A stretch of DNA of 56,206 nucleotides from Longimicrobiales bacterium (GTDB lineage Bacteria; Gemmatimonadota; Gemmatimonadetes; Longimicrobiales; Gaopeijiaceae), in the NCBI GenBank assembly GCA_028278645.1, contig JANQDZ010000059.1, positions 1-56,206 of the forward strand, written 5' to 3'. The notes below the pieces were generated by a model. That model was not told the origin of the DNA, did no database searches, and was given only the letters and a program-made list of their open reading frames with translations. Shown here piece after piece: positions 35,500-44,522 of this stretch (its first letter is position 1; every line of letters starts with the position of its first letter). The translations under genes and the position numbers were made by a program.

Positions 35500-36123
35500 A
35501 TGAAGAATACAGCCATGCATTCCGACAAAACCGGAAAACGGACCCGGGCCTCCCGAGGCTTCTCTTTGGTTGCCTCCGTCTTCGTGGTCCTCGTCCCCCT
35601 CCTGGGGCTCATCACCGCTTGTGATGATGATCTCTTCCAGGTGAACTGGGAGGAGAACCCGGACACGGCTTTCCTGTTCTCCCTGGCCCGACCCGAGCTT
35701 AACCTCCTCTCGGGTTTCGACTTCATTGGAAGGGATCCTGTCAGGATCGAGTCCCCGAATGCCACTGGGAAGTGGGACATGGTGTTGGATACCCATGACG
35801 GGAGCCTCGTTCTGCTCCTGCCCACCGCCTTGGGGATTTTCGGAGACAAAGCCCGCATCATTCCCATGGGCGATGTGGAGTTCGATGCGGTCAGGCGAGC
35901 TCCCTCCGATACCACCCTGTACATCGGTAACGAGCCGGTTCCGGTTCAGATCGGTCATGTGTACATCGTCCGAACGCGGCAGCAGGCCGGGTTCTACGGT
36001 CGGCAGTGCGTCTATTATGGCAAGTTCGAACCGCTTGAACAGGATCCGGTGGCCGGGACGTTGTCCTTCATGTACGATGTCAGCCCCGTCTGCAACTCGC
36101 GGAAGCTCTATCCTCCTAAATAG
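35500..36123 (+). CDS. Predicted lipoprotein of unknown function
   Basis: 207 residues. A basic N-terminus and hydrophobic stretch end in the lipobox LITAC, so Cys at about residue 42 should be lipidated; Asp-Asp-Asp follows, which in E. coli would retain it in the inner membrane. The mature part is beta-rich (WDMVLDTHDGSLVLLLPTAL, ARIIPMGDVEFDAV, VQIGHVYIVRTRQQ) with two Cys near the C-terminus. I do not recognise the family. It lies 8 bases before serS and shares the promoter at 35445-35474. ATG at 35500 or 35515. Confidence 0.65.
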   Translation: MKNTAMHSDKTGKRTRASRGFSLVASVFVVLVPLLGLITACDDDLFQVNWEENPDTAFLFSLARPELNLLSGFDFIGRDPVRIESPNATGKWDMVLDTHDGSLVLLLPTALGIFGDKARIIPMGDVEFDAVRRAPSDTTLYIGNEPVPVQIGHVYIVRTRQQAGFYGRQCVYYGKFEPLEQDPVAGTLSFMYDVSPVCNSRKLYPPK

Positions 36124-36131
36124 CTGAGCCT

Positions 36132-37409
36132 ATGCTCGCCCTCCAATCGCTGCGGCATGACCCCGAATCGGCAAAGGCCGCCTTGGCAAAACGGGCCGAT
36201 GAGGGTTATTCGGCTGCAGTGGACGAAGTCCTTTCGGTCGATGAAACCCGTCGCCGAGCCATCGCGGAGGTGGAGGAGCTAAAACGCCGCCGGAACGAAG
36301 TTTCCAAGGAGGTCGGCAGGCTGAAGCGGGAGGGAGAGCCCGCCGAAGAGCTGATCGTCGAGATGAGGTCGGTGGGAGACAAGATCTCCCAGTTGGATGC
36401 CGTCATCTCTTCTTCCGATGAAAAGATCCGCGCGATCCTCCTTGGTCTGCCGAATCTCCCCCTTTCCGAAGTACCACCGGGGGGGGAGGAGGAAAACGTG
36501 CTGGTCAGAGAGTGGGGTGATCCGGTTTCTTTCCCTTTCTCGCCCCGACCCCACTGGGAACTCGGGGAGGGGCTTGGAATCCTCGATCTTCCACGGGGGG
36601 CCAAGGTGTCCGGCTCAGGCTTCCCGTTGTTGCGACGGGAGGGCGCCCGGCTCCAGCGAGGCTTGGTGGATTTCATGATCGATCTCCACACAAAGGAGCA
36701 CGGGTACGAAGAGCTTCGCATACCCTACCTCGTGACTGAAGAGTCCATGGTCGGAACGGGGCAGCTTCCGAAGTTTGCCGAGGAGTCCTACCTGACCCGC
36801 CGGGACGCATTGTGGCTGGTCCCGACGGCGGAAGTGCCGGTCACGAATCTCTACCGGGACGAGCTCCTGGCGGCAGATGATCTTCCCATGCGGTTCACGG
36901 CGTATTCGCCCTGTTTCCGGCGGGAGGCTGGTGCTGCCGGAAAGGACACGAGGGGTCTCCTTCGAGTGCACCAGTTCGACAAGGTCGAGTTGGTACGGTA
37001 CGAGACTCCGGAGCGTAGCCGGGAGGCTCTGGAAGAGCTGACTCGGGAAGCGGAGGTCGTCCTCCAGCGCCTGGGCCTGCACTACCGAGTGGTTATTCTC
37101 GCCGCAGGCGACCTGGGCTTTTCCAGCGCCATGACCTACGACCTCGAAGTCTGGGCACCCGGGGTGGAGAAGTGGCTGGAGGTTTCCAGTTGTTCGGTGT
37201 TCACCGATTATCAGGCCAGGCGGGCGAACCTGAGGTTCCGGCGTGCCCCGGGTAAAAAGCCCGAGTTCCTCCACACATTGAATGGATCGGGGCTAGCTCT
37301 CCCCCGCCTCATGGTGGCCCTCCTCGAAACCTACCAGGATGAGTCTGCGGCCGTGTCTCTCCCCGAGCCGTTGCACGCATATACCGGGTTCTCCCGGCTG
37401 GAACCTTGA
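36132..37409 (+). CDS. serS: Seryl-tRNA synthetase
   Basis: 425 residues, full length. The N-terminal coiled-coil arm (~residues 30-105) reaches the tRNA. The class II catalytic domain has VPTAEVPVTNLYRDE, motif 2 FRREAGAAGKDTRGLLRVHQ and motif 3 TLNGSGLALPRLMVALLETY. It charges tRNA-Ser and tRNA-Sec. Between motifs 2 and 3 is FDKVELVRYETPE, usual for SerRS. The stop overlaps the TTG start of the downstream kinase gene, an uncommon partner. Confidence 0.97.
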   Translation: MLALQSLRHDPESAKAALAKRADEGYSAAVDEVLSVDETRRRAIAEVEELKRRRNEVSKEVGRLKREGEPAEELIVEMRSVGDKISQLDAVISSSDEKIRAILLGLPNLPLSEVPPGGEEENVLVREWGDPVSFPFSPRPHWELGEGLGILDLPRGAKVSGSGFPLLRREGARLQRGLVDFMIDLHTKEHGYEELRIPYLVTEESMVGTGQLPKFAEESYLTRRDALWLVPTAEVPVTNLYRDELLAADDLPMRFTAYSPCFRREAGAAGKDTRGLLRVHQFDKVELVRYETPERSREALEELTREAEVVLQRLGLHYRVVILAAGDLGFSSAMTYDLEVWAPGVEKWLEVSSCSVFTDYQARRANLRFRRAPGKKPEFLHTLNGSGLALPRLMVALLETYQDESAAVSLPEPLHAYTGFSRLEP

Positions 37410-38584
37410 GGCGTCGCAACTGGCCCATCGCTCTGGCGATTCTCTTCGTCGCCCAGCTGGTATGGTATCTCTGGTACACACAGCGGATCGTCGAAGCACT
37501 GGAGGACAACGCCGAGGGGCTCTCCCAGATCTACGCTTATGTCCAGGAAAGCCTCCTCGGTGTGGAGGCTCCCCCGGCCGACGATATCCTCATGAACCTC
37601 CAGACCATCCTCAGGGGGTCCGAGGTTCCGCTGGTTCTTTCCGGTGTCGGCGACACGATCCTGTCGGTGGCCAATCTTCCGTTCGAGGCCGATCTAGCCA
37701 TACCCGAAGGCCAGGCCCGAGTGCGAGATTACGCCCGGGAGTTGGATCTCCGGCGACCGCCCCTCGGGGACCCCGAGGTCCAGCTCGTGCATTTTGGCGA
37801 CCCGCCTGAGGTTCGTTCGCTCCGGTGGATCCCGCTTTTTCAGGTGGTAGGCCTCCTGATCACGGGCTTTCTGGGTATCCTCTCCATTAGGGTCCAACGC
37901 CGGTCGGAAGCCGAAAGAGCCTGGACCTCCATGGCGCGAGAACTGGCCCACCAGCTTGGGACGCCTATCTCCTCCCTCCAGGGGTGGTTGGAGCTGTTGC
38001 GGTTGGAGCCAGGCGAGAGACCCAAAGAGATGGAAGAGGGAGAGATCGCTGGGGAGCTCGCAGCCGATTTGAGCCGGTTGGAGAAGATCAGCCATCGATT
38101 CGAGCTTATCGGGATGGATCCAAAACTGGAGGACGTGAGCCTCCTAGGGATCTTGGAAGGTCTCCAGAGATATCTGAAGGTTCGGATTCCCCGGGGTGTG
38201 AAGCTGGGATTGGACCTCCCCTCCGATCTCCCACCGATTCGGGGTAACGCCACCCTCCTCACTTGGGCCTTCGAGAACGTTCTCAAGAACGCACTGGACG
38301 CTTTGGGAGGCACCGGCGGCGCCATTCAGATCCGGTGCACCCGGGAAACCAGAAAGCAGGTCCTGGTATCCATCAGTGACACCGGGCCGGGGGTGCCTTA
38401 CGAGGTTCGCCGGGGCCTCTTCGAGCCGGGGGTTACTACAAAAGAACGAGGGTGGGGTGTGGGTTTAGCCCTCTCCAGGAGGATCGTGGAGGGAGTGCAC
38501 GGCGGAAGAATCGAGTTGGGAGACGAGGGATCGGGGGGAGCCACCTTCCACATTCGTCTCCCGATTCAGCAGACGAGTGAGTAG
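37406..38584 (+). CDS. Membrane sensor histidine kinase
   Basis: 392 residues starting at TTG inside the serS stop (TTGA). Two helices (about 7-24 and 141-160) enclose a ~115-residue periplasmic sensor domain. The H-box RELAHQLGTPISSLQGW has phospho-acceptor His182. The catalytic domain has WAFENVLKNALDA (N-box), SDTGPGVP (G1) and TKERGWGVGLALSRRIV (G2, where GxGLGL becomes GWGVGLAL). The NtrY/NtrB-like H-box and ATP lid make it a possible partner for the sigma-54 regulator at 19016-20377, but they are 17 kb apart. The stop codon touches the palindromic element. Confidence 0.9.
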   Translation: MRRRNWPIALAILFVAQLVWYLWYTQRIVEALEDNAEGLSQIYAYVQESLLGVEAPPADDILMNLQTILRGSEVPLVLSGVGDTILSVANLPFEADLAIPEGQARVRDYARELDLRRPPLGDPEVQLVHFGDPPEVRSLRWIPLFQVVGLLITGFLGILSIRVQRRSEAERAWTSMARELAHQLGTPISSLQGWLELLRLEPGERPKEMEEGEIAGELAADLSRLEKISHRFELIGMDPKLEDVSLLGILEGLQRYLKVRIPRGVKLGLDLPSDLPPIRGNATLLTWAFENVLKNALDALGGTGGAIQIRCTRETRKQVLVSISDTGPGVPYEVRRGLFEPGVTTKERGWGVGLALSRRIVEGVHGGRIELGDEGSGGATFHIRLPIQQTSE

Positions 38585-38949
38585 AAGGGTGTTGCGAAAA
38601 GGGGGCGAGCCCCGTTACGAACGCCACGGGGCCATATGCGAGACGGGGCTTCGCTGGCATAGCCATGCGCTACGTCGAGAAGGCCCAACGAAGCAGATGG
38701 CCCCGTGCCGTCGAGCCGAGCGGCCTGCCCGCTGGCAGGTTCGCGGGGATCTTCCGCGAGACCGCCAAGCGAAGCGCAGGCGTAACCCGAAGGGCATAGG
38801 GAGGTTGCGGACGGGCACCGCCGCGGTAGCGGTGGTCGCCGCGTCAAAACTCCTCCCCGATGCTTCAGCATCGCATTCGTCGTCCTTCCTTGTCTAGCAA
38901 CCGCAAGCTCCCTATGCGGGACCGCACCCCCTTTTCGCAACACCCTTCT
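38583..38949. repeat. 367-base palindromic element with 23-base terminal inverted repeats
   Basis: The ends 38583-38605 and 38927-38949 are exact reverse complements over 23 bases (outer part AGAAGGGTGTTGCGAAAA, then a run of G). Inside are further inverted pairs: CACGGGGCCAT 38625-38635 with 38697-38707; a 16-base pair 38795-38810 with 38901-38916 (one mismatch); CACCGC/GCGGTG at 38816-38834; and a GATGC-TTCA-GCATC hairpin at 38859-38872. It fills the whole kinase-to-helicase gap, starting on the kinase stop codon. No transposase is encoded. It looks like a non-autonomous, MITE-like element or a compound palindromic repeat. Confidence 0.8.
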
Positions 38950-38952
38950 CGG

Positions 38953-41250
38953 GTGCCCCACGATTCTCACTCACCCCCCCAGGCCCACTCACACCTTCCC
39001 GAACTGAATCCGCAACAGAGGGAAGCAGTGGAGCATTTCCAGGGGCCGCTCCTCGTGTTGGCCGGCGCGGGGTCCGGGAAGACCCGAGTTCTGACAGCCC
39101 GGATTTGCCACCTGATCCGCCACCACGGAGTACCTCCCTATCGCATTCTCTCCGTCACCTTCACCAACAAGGCGGCGGGGGAAATGAAAGAGCGGATCCG
39201 GCAGCAGCTCGGGGAAGAGCCAACCGGACTCTGGGCGGGGACATTCCATTCCACCGGAGCAAGGATCCTTCGCCGTTTTGCGTCGCTACTCGGATGGTCA
39301 CCGACCTTCACTATCTATGACCAGGAACAGACTCTTCGGCAGATCAAACGAGCCCAAGAGGAGGTCGGAATCGATCCCAAACGATGGAGCCCGAAGGTTT
39401 TCCGATCCCATATCAGCGGCGCGAAGAACCAACTGATCTCGCCGCAGGAGTTCGTCGAGGAAAACGGGGACAGCTTTGACATCATCCAGCGGCACGTGGC
39501 TCGGATCTACCCTGTCTTCCAGGAGGCCCTTAAGAACCACGATGCGTTCGACTTCGATGACCTCCTCGTGAAACCGGTGGAGCTCTTTGAAAGTCGACCC
39601 GAGATCCTGGAGGAGTATCGGTCCCGGTTCTCCTTCCTTTTGGTGGACGAGTACCAGGACACAAACCGGGCCCAATTCCGATTCCTCGAGCTCCTTGCCG
39701 GAGAGGCCGCCAATCTCATGGTGGTGGGTGACGACGACCAGAGCATTTATGCGTGGCGGGGAGCGGACATCAGAAACATCCTCGACTTTGAAGCGGCGTT
39801 CCCTCGTGCGGCGGTCGTCCGCTTGGAGGAGAATTACAGGTCCACTGAAAAAATCCTGGACGCTGCCAACCAGGTGATCCGCCACAACGTAGACAGGAAG
39901 GGGAAGGACCTCAGGACCCGGCGGAAGGGCGGGGACACCATCTCGATCACGGAGACCCTGGACGAGACCGATGAGGCACGGTGGATCGCAGGGGAGATCG
40001 AAGCGACAATTGGTCAAGTGCCGGACCGGGATTACCGATCATACTCGGTTTTGTACCGCACCAACACCCAGGCGAGAGCCTTGGAAGACGCGTTCCGGGT
40101 AAAAGGCCTCCCCTACCAGGTCGTGGGCGGAGTCGGCTTCTATGAACGGAGGGAGATTCAGGACGTTCTCGGATATCTACGGTTGATATCGAATCCCAGG
40201 GACGGAGGGGCCTTCGACCGGGTGGTGGGGTATCCCCGCCGGGGAGTCGGATCCACCACCGTGGCGCGCCTGCGAGAATGGTCCCAGGAAACGGGCCTTA
40301 CTCTCCTGGAAGCCGCTTCGAAGGCCGTCGAGATCCCGACCCTCCCCAAAAGCGGCGTAAGGGGGCTGACCGAGTTCGCCGACCTGATCCAGCGGTACTC
40401 CGCGAGAGCTTCCCAGGTGGAGGTTGGCGTAGCCTTAGAAGAGCTGGTTGAAGAGCTGGACCTCCTCAGGCTCCTCAGGGAAGAGGGCCCCGATGGGGAC
40501 GATCGTGCAGAGAACGTAAAGGAGCTCATTGCGGCAGCCATGGACTTCGAGGCCGAGCTCCTGGAGGAAGACGACCTCCCCCGGGATCGATTCACGGACC
40601 TGGACTTCTTCCTCCAACGGGTTTCCCTGGTTGCCGACGTGGACCTCCACGATCCGGATGCCGATAGCGTCACGCTGATGACCCTCCATAACGCCAAGGG
40701 GCTCGAGTTCCCGGTGGTCTTCATCTCGGGATTGGAGGACGGACTCTTCCCGCTGAGCCGGGCCTATGACGACCCGGCCTCCCTCGAGGAGGAGCGGCGG
40801 TTGTTCTATGTGGGTCTCACCAGGGCCGAGGACAAGCTCTACCTGACCCATGCTCGTCAGCGGAGAAGGGCAGGCGAATACATGTACGGCCGACTATCCC
40901 CCTTCGTGGAAGCCATCGACGAGGCCCTGGTGGATGAAAGGACCTCCAGCCGCCTACGACGCAGCTTCGAAACGGGGTTCGGAATCGGGTTCGGTGGCAC
41001 CTCGTCCCGGAGGAGGAGGCAGGAGAGGGTCCAGGAGGAGTGGGAAAACTCGTTCGCCGACGAGGACCTCAACCAGGACCTACCGAGGTTCGTGAAAGGG
41101 GAGAGGGTATCTCACTCCACTTTCGGTTCGGGCACGGTAATGGAGGTCTCTGGCTTCGGCCCGGACTTGAAGGTCACAGTGAAGTTCGATTCGGTGGGAG
41201 TGAAGAAGCTCCTGGCCCGATACGCCGATCTGGAGAAGGACTACTTTTAA
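38953..41250 (+). CDS. pcrA: ATP-dependent DNA helicase PcrA/UvrD
   Basis: About 766 residues of superfamily 1A helicase. Motif I is LAGAGSGKT; Ia is VTFTNKAAGEMKERI; II is LLVDEYQDTN; III is VVGDDDQSIYAWRGADI; IV is VVRLEENYRST; V is TLMTLHNAKGLEFPVVF; VI is RRLFYVGLTRAEDKL. The C-terminus ends in VKKLLARYADLEKDYF, the RNA-polymerase-binding Tudor-like part typical of PcrA. It acts in nucleotide excision and replication repair. The start is uncertain: GTG at 38953 is the only start outside the palindromic element, while ATGs at 38860 and 38914 lie inside it. No good Shine-Dalgarno exists for any. Confidence 0.93.
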   Translation: MPHDSHSPPQAHSHLPELNPQQREAVEHFQGPLLVLAGAGSGKTRVLTARICHLIRHHGVPPYRILSVTFTNKAAGEMKERIRQQLGEEPTGLWAGTFHSTGARILRRFASLLGWSPTFTIYDQEQTLRQIKRAQEEVGIDPKRWSPKVFRSHISGAKNQLISPQEFVEENGDSFDIIQRHVARIYPVFQEALKNHDAFDFDDLLVKPVELFESRPEILEEYRSRFSFLLVDEYQDTNRAQFRFLELLAGEAANLMVVGDDDQSIYAWRGADIRNILDFEAAFPRAAVVRLEENYRSTEKILDAANQVIRHNVDRKGKDLRTRRKGGDTISITETLDETDEARWIAGEIEATIGQVPDRDYRSYSVLYRTNTQARALEDAFRVKGLPYQVVGGVGFYERREIQDVLGYLRLISNPRDGGAFDRVVGYPRRGVGSTTVARLREWSQETGLTLLEAASKAVEIPTLPKSGVRGLTEFADLIQRYSARASQVEVGVALEELVEELDLLRLLREEGPDGDDRAENVKELIAAAMDFEAELLEEDDLPRDRFTDLDFFLQRVSLVADVDLHDPDADSVTLMTLHNAKGLEFPVVFISGLEDGLFPLSRAYDDPASLEEERRLFYVGLTRAEDKLYLTHARQRRRAGEYMYGRLSPFVEAIDEALVDERTSSRLRRSFETGFGIGFGGTSSRRRRQERVQEEWENSFADEDLNQDLPRFVKGERVSHSTFGSGTVMEVSGFGPDLKVTVKFDSVGVKKLLARYADLEKDYF

Positions 41251-41293
41251 AAGCCCACCCCACTCTCCGGATACCGAGAATTTACGGTTTTCT

Positions 41294-42250
41294 TCAATCG
41301 CCGGATTTTGATGTTTTACCTGAGGTAAGACGTCGTTTCCTCTTGGAAACATTGGCTTTAGGCCAATAGAGAAGTGGGCCTGTGGGGAGAGGGAAGAACC
41401 GATCTGCCAACTCGTCGAGGATCCGTGGATCTTGATTTCCCCCTTCGGCTTTTCCCGCCCGCCTCAGTTTCTTTGCGATTCGGAGATTCAGAGCTCCCAC
41501 GGGATCCAGCTCCCGGGCCCGGGATTCGTGACCTGATCGGAAGTATTCGACAATGAAGTCGAATGAATACCCCAAATAGAGTTGCACTCTGGCGTCTGGG
41601 AGGTCGTAGCGGGAACTCCGGAGGACCTTGTCGAAGACCTGCTTCCACCGGTCGGTGTCCTGGGCCTGGATCATCCCCCTGAAAATCCGGCGGTTGGTTC
41701 TGAAGCTGAAGATGGTTCTGCTCAGAACGGTGTCAAAGAGCTCGTCCGCAGCGGCATGGTCATAGTTCATGACCAGGCGCCGGGCTTTTCCCAGGTACTC
41801 CTCCCCCACATGGAGGTCCATCCGGTGTTCCCAGTAGGTGTGTCCGTGGGGCTTCCCGGTTCGGGTGAGGAACAGCTTTCTGGGTATGAACGTATTGTGG
41901 GCGAGCGTGTCGGCTGCGAGGTGGGCCAGATACCCGTATCCGGCGGATCGAAGGGGATCGTTCGGCGCGGAATTGAGAATCTCCTCCCCCACCTTCCAGA
42001 AATGGCTATGCCGCCCTTCGGGAACGTACTTCTTGCCGAAAGAGATGTCGGCGGCCACGGATCCGTAGAGGAACTCGATGGGGTGTGTCTCAAGGAGGAG
42101 GCGTATGGCTGGCGGGAGTAGAAAGAGGGAGTTGAGTAGGACTTCCCCTAGGGCCACGTGGGTAGCGGGTCCCCAAGCTGCCAGCGGTTCCGGGACCAGG
42201 AGCAGCCAGGCAAATGCCAACCCCACGACTGTTACAGGAAGTCCTCGCAT
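41294..42250 (-). CDS. Exported zinc-dependent phospholipase C-like protein
   Basis: 318 residues. The signal peptide (to about residue 24, ...LLLVPEPLA) leaves Trp near the mature N-terminus in AAWGPATHVALGE. GSVAADISFGK, HFWKVGEEIL, GYLAHLAADTLAHNTFIPR and the following His/Asp residues match the zinc-dependent phospholipase C / S1-P1 nuclease-like fold (Zn_dep_PLPC), where the N-terminal Trp and several His bind zinc. A lipase or nuclease role outside the cytoplasm is likely. The C-terminal 40 residues are strongly basic. Last gene of the minus-strand operon, 10 bases after the DUF948-like gene. Confidence 0.75.
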   Translation of the reverse strand: MRGLPVTVVGLAFAWLLLVPEPLAAWGPATHVALGEVLLNSLFLLPPAIRLLLETHPIEFLYGSVAADISFGKKYVPEGRHSHFWKVGEEILNSAPNDPLRSAGYGYLAHLAADTLAHNTFIPRKLFLTRTGKPHGHTYWEHRMDLHVGEEYLGKARRLVMNYDHAAADELFDTVLSRTIFSFRTNRRIFRGMIQAQDTDRWKQVFDKVLRSSRYDLPDARVQLYLGYSFDFIVEYFRSGHESRARELDPVGALNLRIAKKLRRAGKAEGGNQDPRILDELADRFFPLPTGPLLYWPKANVSKRKRRLTSGKTSKSGD

Positions 42251-42260
42251 GGAGGTACGG

Positions 42261-42818
42261 TTATTCCTCTGCTTCGTCAGCCTCCGAAGAGGACGGGAAC
42301 ACATATGGTTCTTCGTGTTCTTCCGCGGCGAGACTCTTCGTCCCGGCCCTGACCCCACGAACCGCCGCCGCCGTATCCAGGGCCAGGTCCTCGGCTTCGT
42401 TCTGAAGCACCTCGACCAAGGCGGTGAAGTCCTGGATCCGTTCTTCCATCCTGACGGAGGCTTCCTTCAGTCGGTCATTCAGACTGGAAACGGAAGCGTT
42501 CAGCTTTTGGACGTCGGTCCGGATGGCCATGGTAATAAAATCGACGTTTTCGGCGACGCTCCGGGCCCTATCCATCACCGGGGCAGCGTCTTTCTCCATT
42601 CGTTTCGCCACGGCGCCCACCGAGCGGGCCAGTTTCCGGAGCTGAAGGAGGACGGCGAGGAGAGCCACCAAGACGCCCAGGACCGCCACCCCCAACACGA
42701 TCGTGGAGATGGCTTCCGCCATGGAGAGAAAGTCGGACGTGGCCGGGCCGCCTCCCGACTCCTGGGCGGCGGTCATCCACAGAGGGGCGGCTGTTGTAAG
42801 AAGAATCGTCATAGTCAT
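42261..42818 (-). CDS. DUF948-like membrane protein with coiled coil
   Basis: 185 residues. The N-terminal ~30 residues are probably exported. One strong helix follows (~36-60, ISTIVLGVAVLGVLVALLAV), then a long heptad-rich region (LARSVGAVAKRMEKDAAP, LNASVSSLNDRLKEASVRM) and an acidic C-terminus (EADEAEE). This arrangement recalls DUF948/YtxG-type general stress or structural proteins. It lies 81 bases after the antiporter gene in the same direction. No catalytic motif is present; a scaffold role is inferred. Confidence 0.6.
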   Translation of the reverse strand: MTMTILLTTAAPLWMTAAQESGGGPATSDFLSMAEAISTIVLGVAVLGVLVALLAVLLQLRKLARSVGAVAKRMEKDAAPVMDRARSVAENVDFITMAIRTDVQKLNASVSSLNDRLKEASVRMEERIQDFTALVEVLQNEAEDLALDTAAAVRGVRAGTKSLAAEEHEEPYVFPSSSEADEAEE

Positions 42819-42899
42819 GTGTAACCGGGTGTCGGCTCAGGGATCCAAAAGGGGCCGCCAGCACTCCTGAATATTAATCTTCTGCCGGCCGCTCGACAG

Positions 42900-44141
42900 C
42901 TACGAGTTCCGCGGAGAGATCTCACCCGCCCTTTGGAGGACCCGGCGGGTGAAGAATGGTCCTGCGAGCTCGGAGAGAACCACGCCCAGTACGACCACAG
43001 CGAAGAGCAGGTCCGCCGCATTCACCTCCCCCATCCGGCGTTCCCCGTACGTGAGGACGAAAGAGATAGCCATGGCCAGGGAAATCCCTCCCTGGGGAAT
43101 CAGCCCCAGGCCAAACCCTTTCGGGGTTTCAAAAGGGAAGGGAAGTGCTTTGACCACGAACAGGTTCCCCAGCACCTTTCCTGCTCCCCGAACCACCGCG
43201 TATAGGACGGCCAGGAAGGGCACTAGCAGTGTCGAGAAACTCAACAAAGCCCCCGCCAGCATCAAGAAGACCACATAGATGGGCTTCTCCCACTCGTTCA
43301 GGACCTTGAATACCCTCTGTGGGTCAGGCGAGAAGTTCGCCACCACCGCCCCCATGACCACCGAAACAAAGAGAGGTGACAGCTGAAGCTGTAATGCCGC
43401 ACCGCTGGCGAACGCAGCGATCCCCAGAAGGAACAGGACCATCTCCTCGGCCCCAGGCCTAGGCCGGGTCAGCCAAAGGAACAGGATTCCACAGACCACT
43501 CCCAGCCCAACGGCCCCCACGATCCAGGTGAGCCGGGGAAGAAGAGCGAAGCCGATCCCCAGGTCCGCCGGGGGGAAAAGCACGTAGACGATCTGAAGGG
43601 CCGTAATGCCCACGAGTGCGTCCAGCGATGCGACCAGGAAAAGCAGGTCGCGGATCCTTCCTCGGACCAGGTAACTGGTCGATATCAGGGCGATCCCGGC
43701 GGGAGTGGAGATACAGGCTGTGGCCGCCCCGGCCATGAGAAGGAGTTGGGGAATCCTACCGGTTTGTCCCCAGGTCATAAGGACGATCCAACCAATTCCC
43801 AGGAACAAAAAGAACACGAAGATGGCCTGCCCAATGGCCAACAAGTGAAAGGCCGGGGGGAAGTGGCGAAGGTTCCGTCGATCGAGTTGGAGGCCAAAAA
43901 GGAAGCCGATCCATCCGAGACCCAACCCCAAAAGGGGGAAAAGCTGGCGGACGGCTTCCTGTGTCAGGAGGCCCAGGAGGTGAGGTCCCAGGAGGAAACC
44001 CAAGAACAGGAAGTGGGTCCCTGTCCGGAAAACCAGGCGAGGGCCCGGAGATACCTGGAGGGACGAGAACGAGAACCGGGCCCCGAGAAGGGCCAGGAGG
44101 ATTAGGATCAGAGTTGAGACGAAAGGGTCGTCCAATACCAT
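42900..44141 (-). CDS. Kef/NhaP-type monovalent cation:proton antiporter
   Basis: 413 residues with about 12 hydrophobic helices and no large cytoplasmic TrkA-N domain. Segments such as LFLGFLLGPHLLGLLTQEAV, GLGLGWIGFLFGLQLDRRNL and GAATACISTPAGIALISTSY correspond to the CPA family helices around the ion site; PQGGISLAMAISFVLTYGER is the conserved helix near the C-terminal core. It probably exchanges Na+ or K+ for H+ across the inner membrane. The PII-like gene 15 bases upstream and the PTS IIA-like gene before that suggest regulated activity. Confidence 0.78.
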   Translation of the reverse strand: MVLDDPFVSTLILILLALLGARFSFSSLQVSPGPRLVFRTGTHFLFLGFLLGPHLLGLLTQEAVRQLFPLLGLGLGWIGFLFGLQLDRRNLRHFPPAFHLLAIGQAIFVFFLFLGIGWIVLMTWGQTGRIPQLLLMAGAATACISTPAGIALISTSYLVRGRIRDLLFLVASLDALVGITALQIVYVLFPPADLGIGFALLPRLTWIVGAVGLGVVCGILFLWLTRPRPGAEEMVLFLLGIAAFASGAALQLQLSPLFVSVVMGAVVANFSPDPQRVFKVLNEWEKPIYVVFLMLAGALLSFSTLLVPFLAVLYAVVRGAGKVLGNLFVVKALPFPFETPKGFGLGLIPQGGISLAMAISFVLTYGERRMGEVNAADLLFAVVVLGVVLSELAGPFFTRRVLQRAGEISPRNS

Positions 44142-44156
44142 TGGCTCAGGGCCCCT

Positions 44157-44513
44157 CTAGAACCCTTCCTGGTCCTCTCCCAGCTCCGGCGCCAAACCCA
44201 CGACCCGATCCAGGGGGAGGGTGAAGGCAATCCCGGTGGCCGGGGCTGTCAGGTCCCCACAAACCTCTTGGAGCAGATCCAAAGCCGGATCGATTTTATC
44301 GTCTTCCACGACGCTGAAGATGGTCCGGTTTTGTGGGCGGGAGCGGGTAATGAGGGTCTGAAGGCCGGCAAAGATGGGAATGTCATGACTCAGCACCCTC
44401 CCCATTCCCTCACTGTTGATGATGGTGGCACCCGTGATGCCCAATTCCAGATACCCCGAGAGGATCTCGTCGATCTTCTCCGGGTCGTTCACCACCGCAA
44501 TCATTAGATGCAT
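44157..44513 (-). CDS. PII-like small regulatory protein
   Basis: 118 residues with a ferredoxin-like strand order. MHLMIAVVNDPEKIDEILSG opens like PII family proteins, GITGATIINSEGMGRVL corresponds to the second strand and start of the T-loop, and RTIFSVVEDDKIDPALDLL to the third helix region. The usual Tyr51 uridylylation site and the B-loop motif of GlnB are not recognisable, so it is better called PII-like. Such proteins bind nucleotides and act on transporters. It sits 9 bases after the PTS IIA-like gene and 15 before the antiporter, its likely target. Confidence 0.65.
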   Translation of the reverse strand: MHLMIAVVNDPEKIDEILSGYLELGITGATIINSEGMGRVLSHDIPIFAGLQTLITRSRPQNRTIFSVVEDDKIDPALDLLQEVCGDLTAPATGIAFTLPLDRVVGLAPELGEDQEGF

Positions 44514-44522
44514 CGAGAAGCC

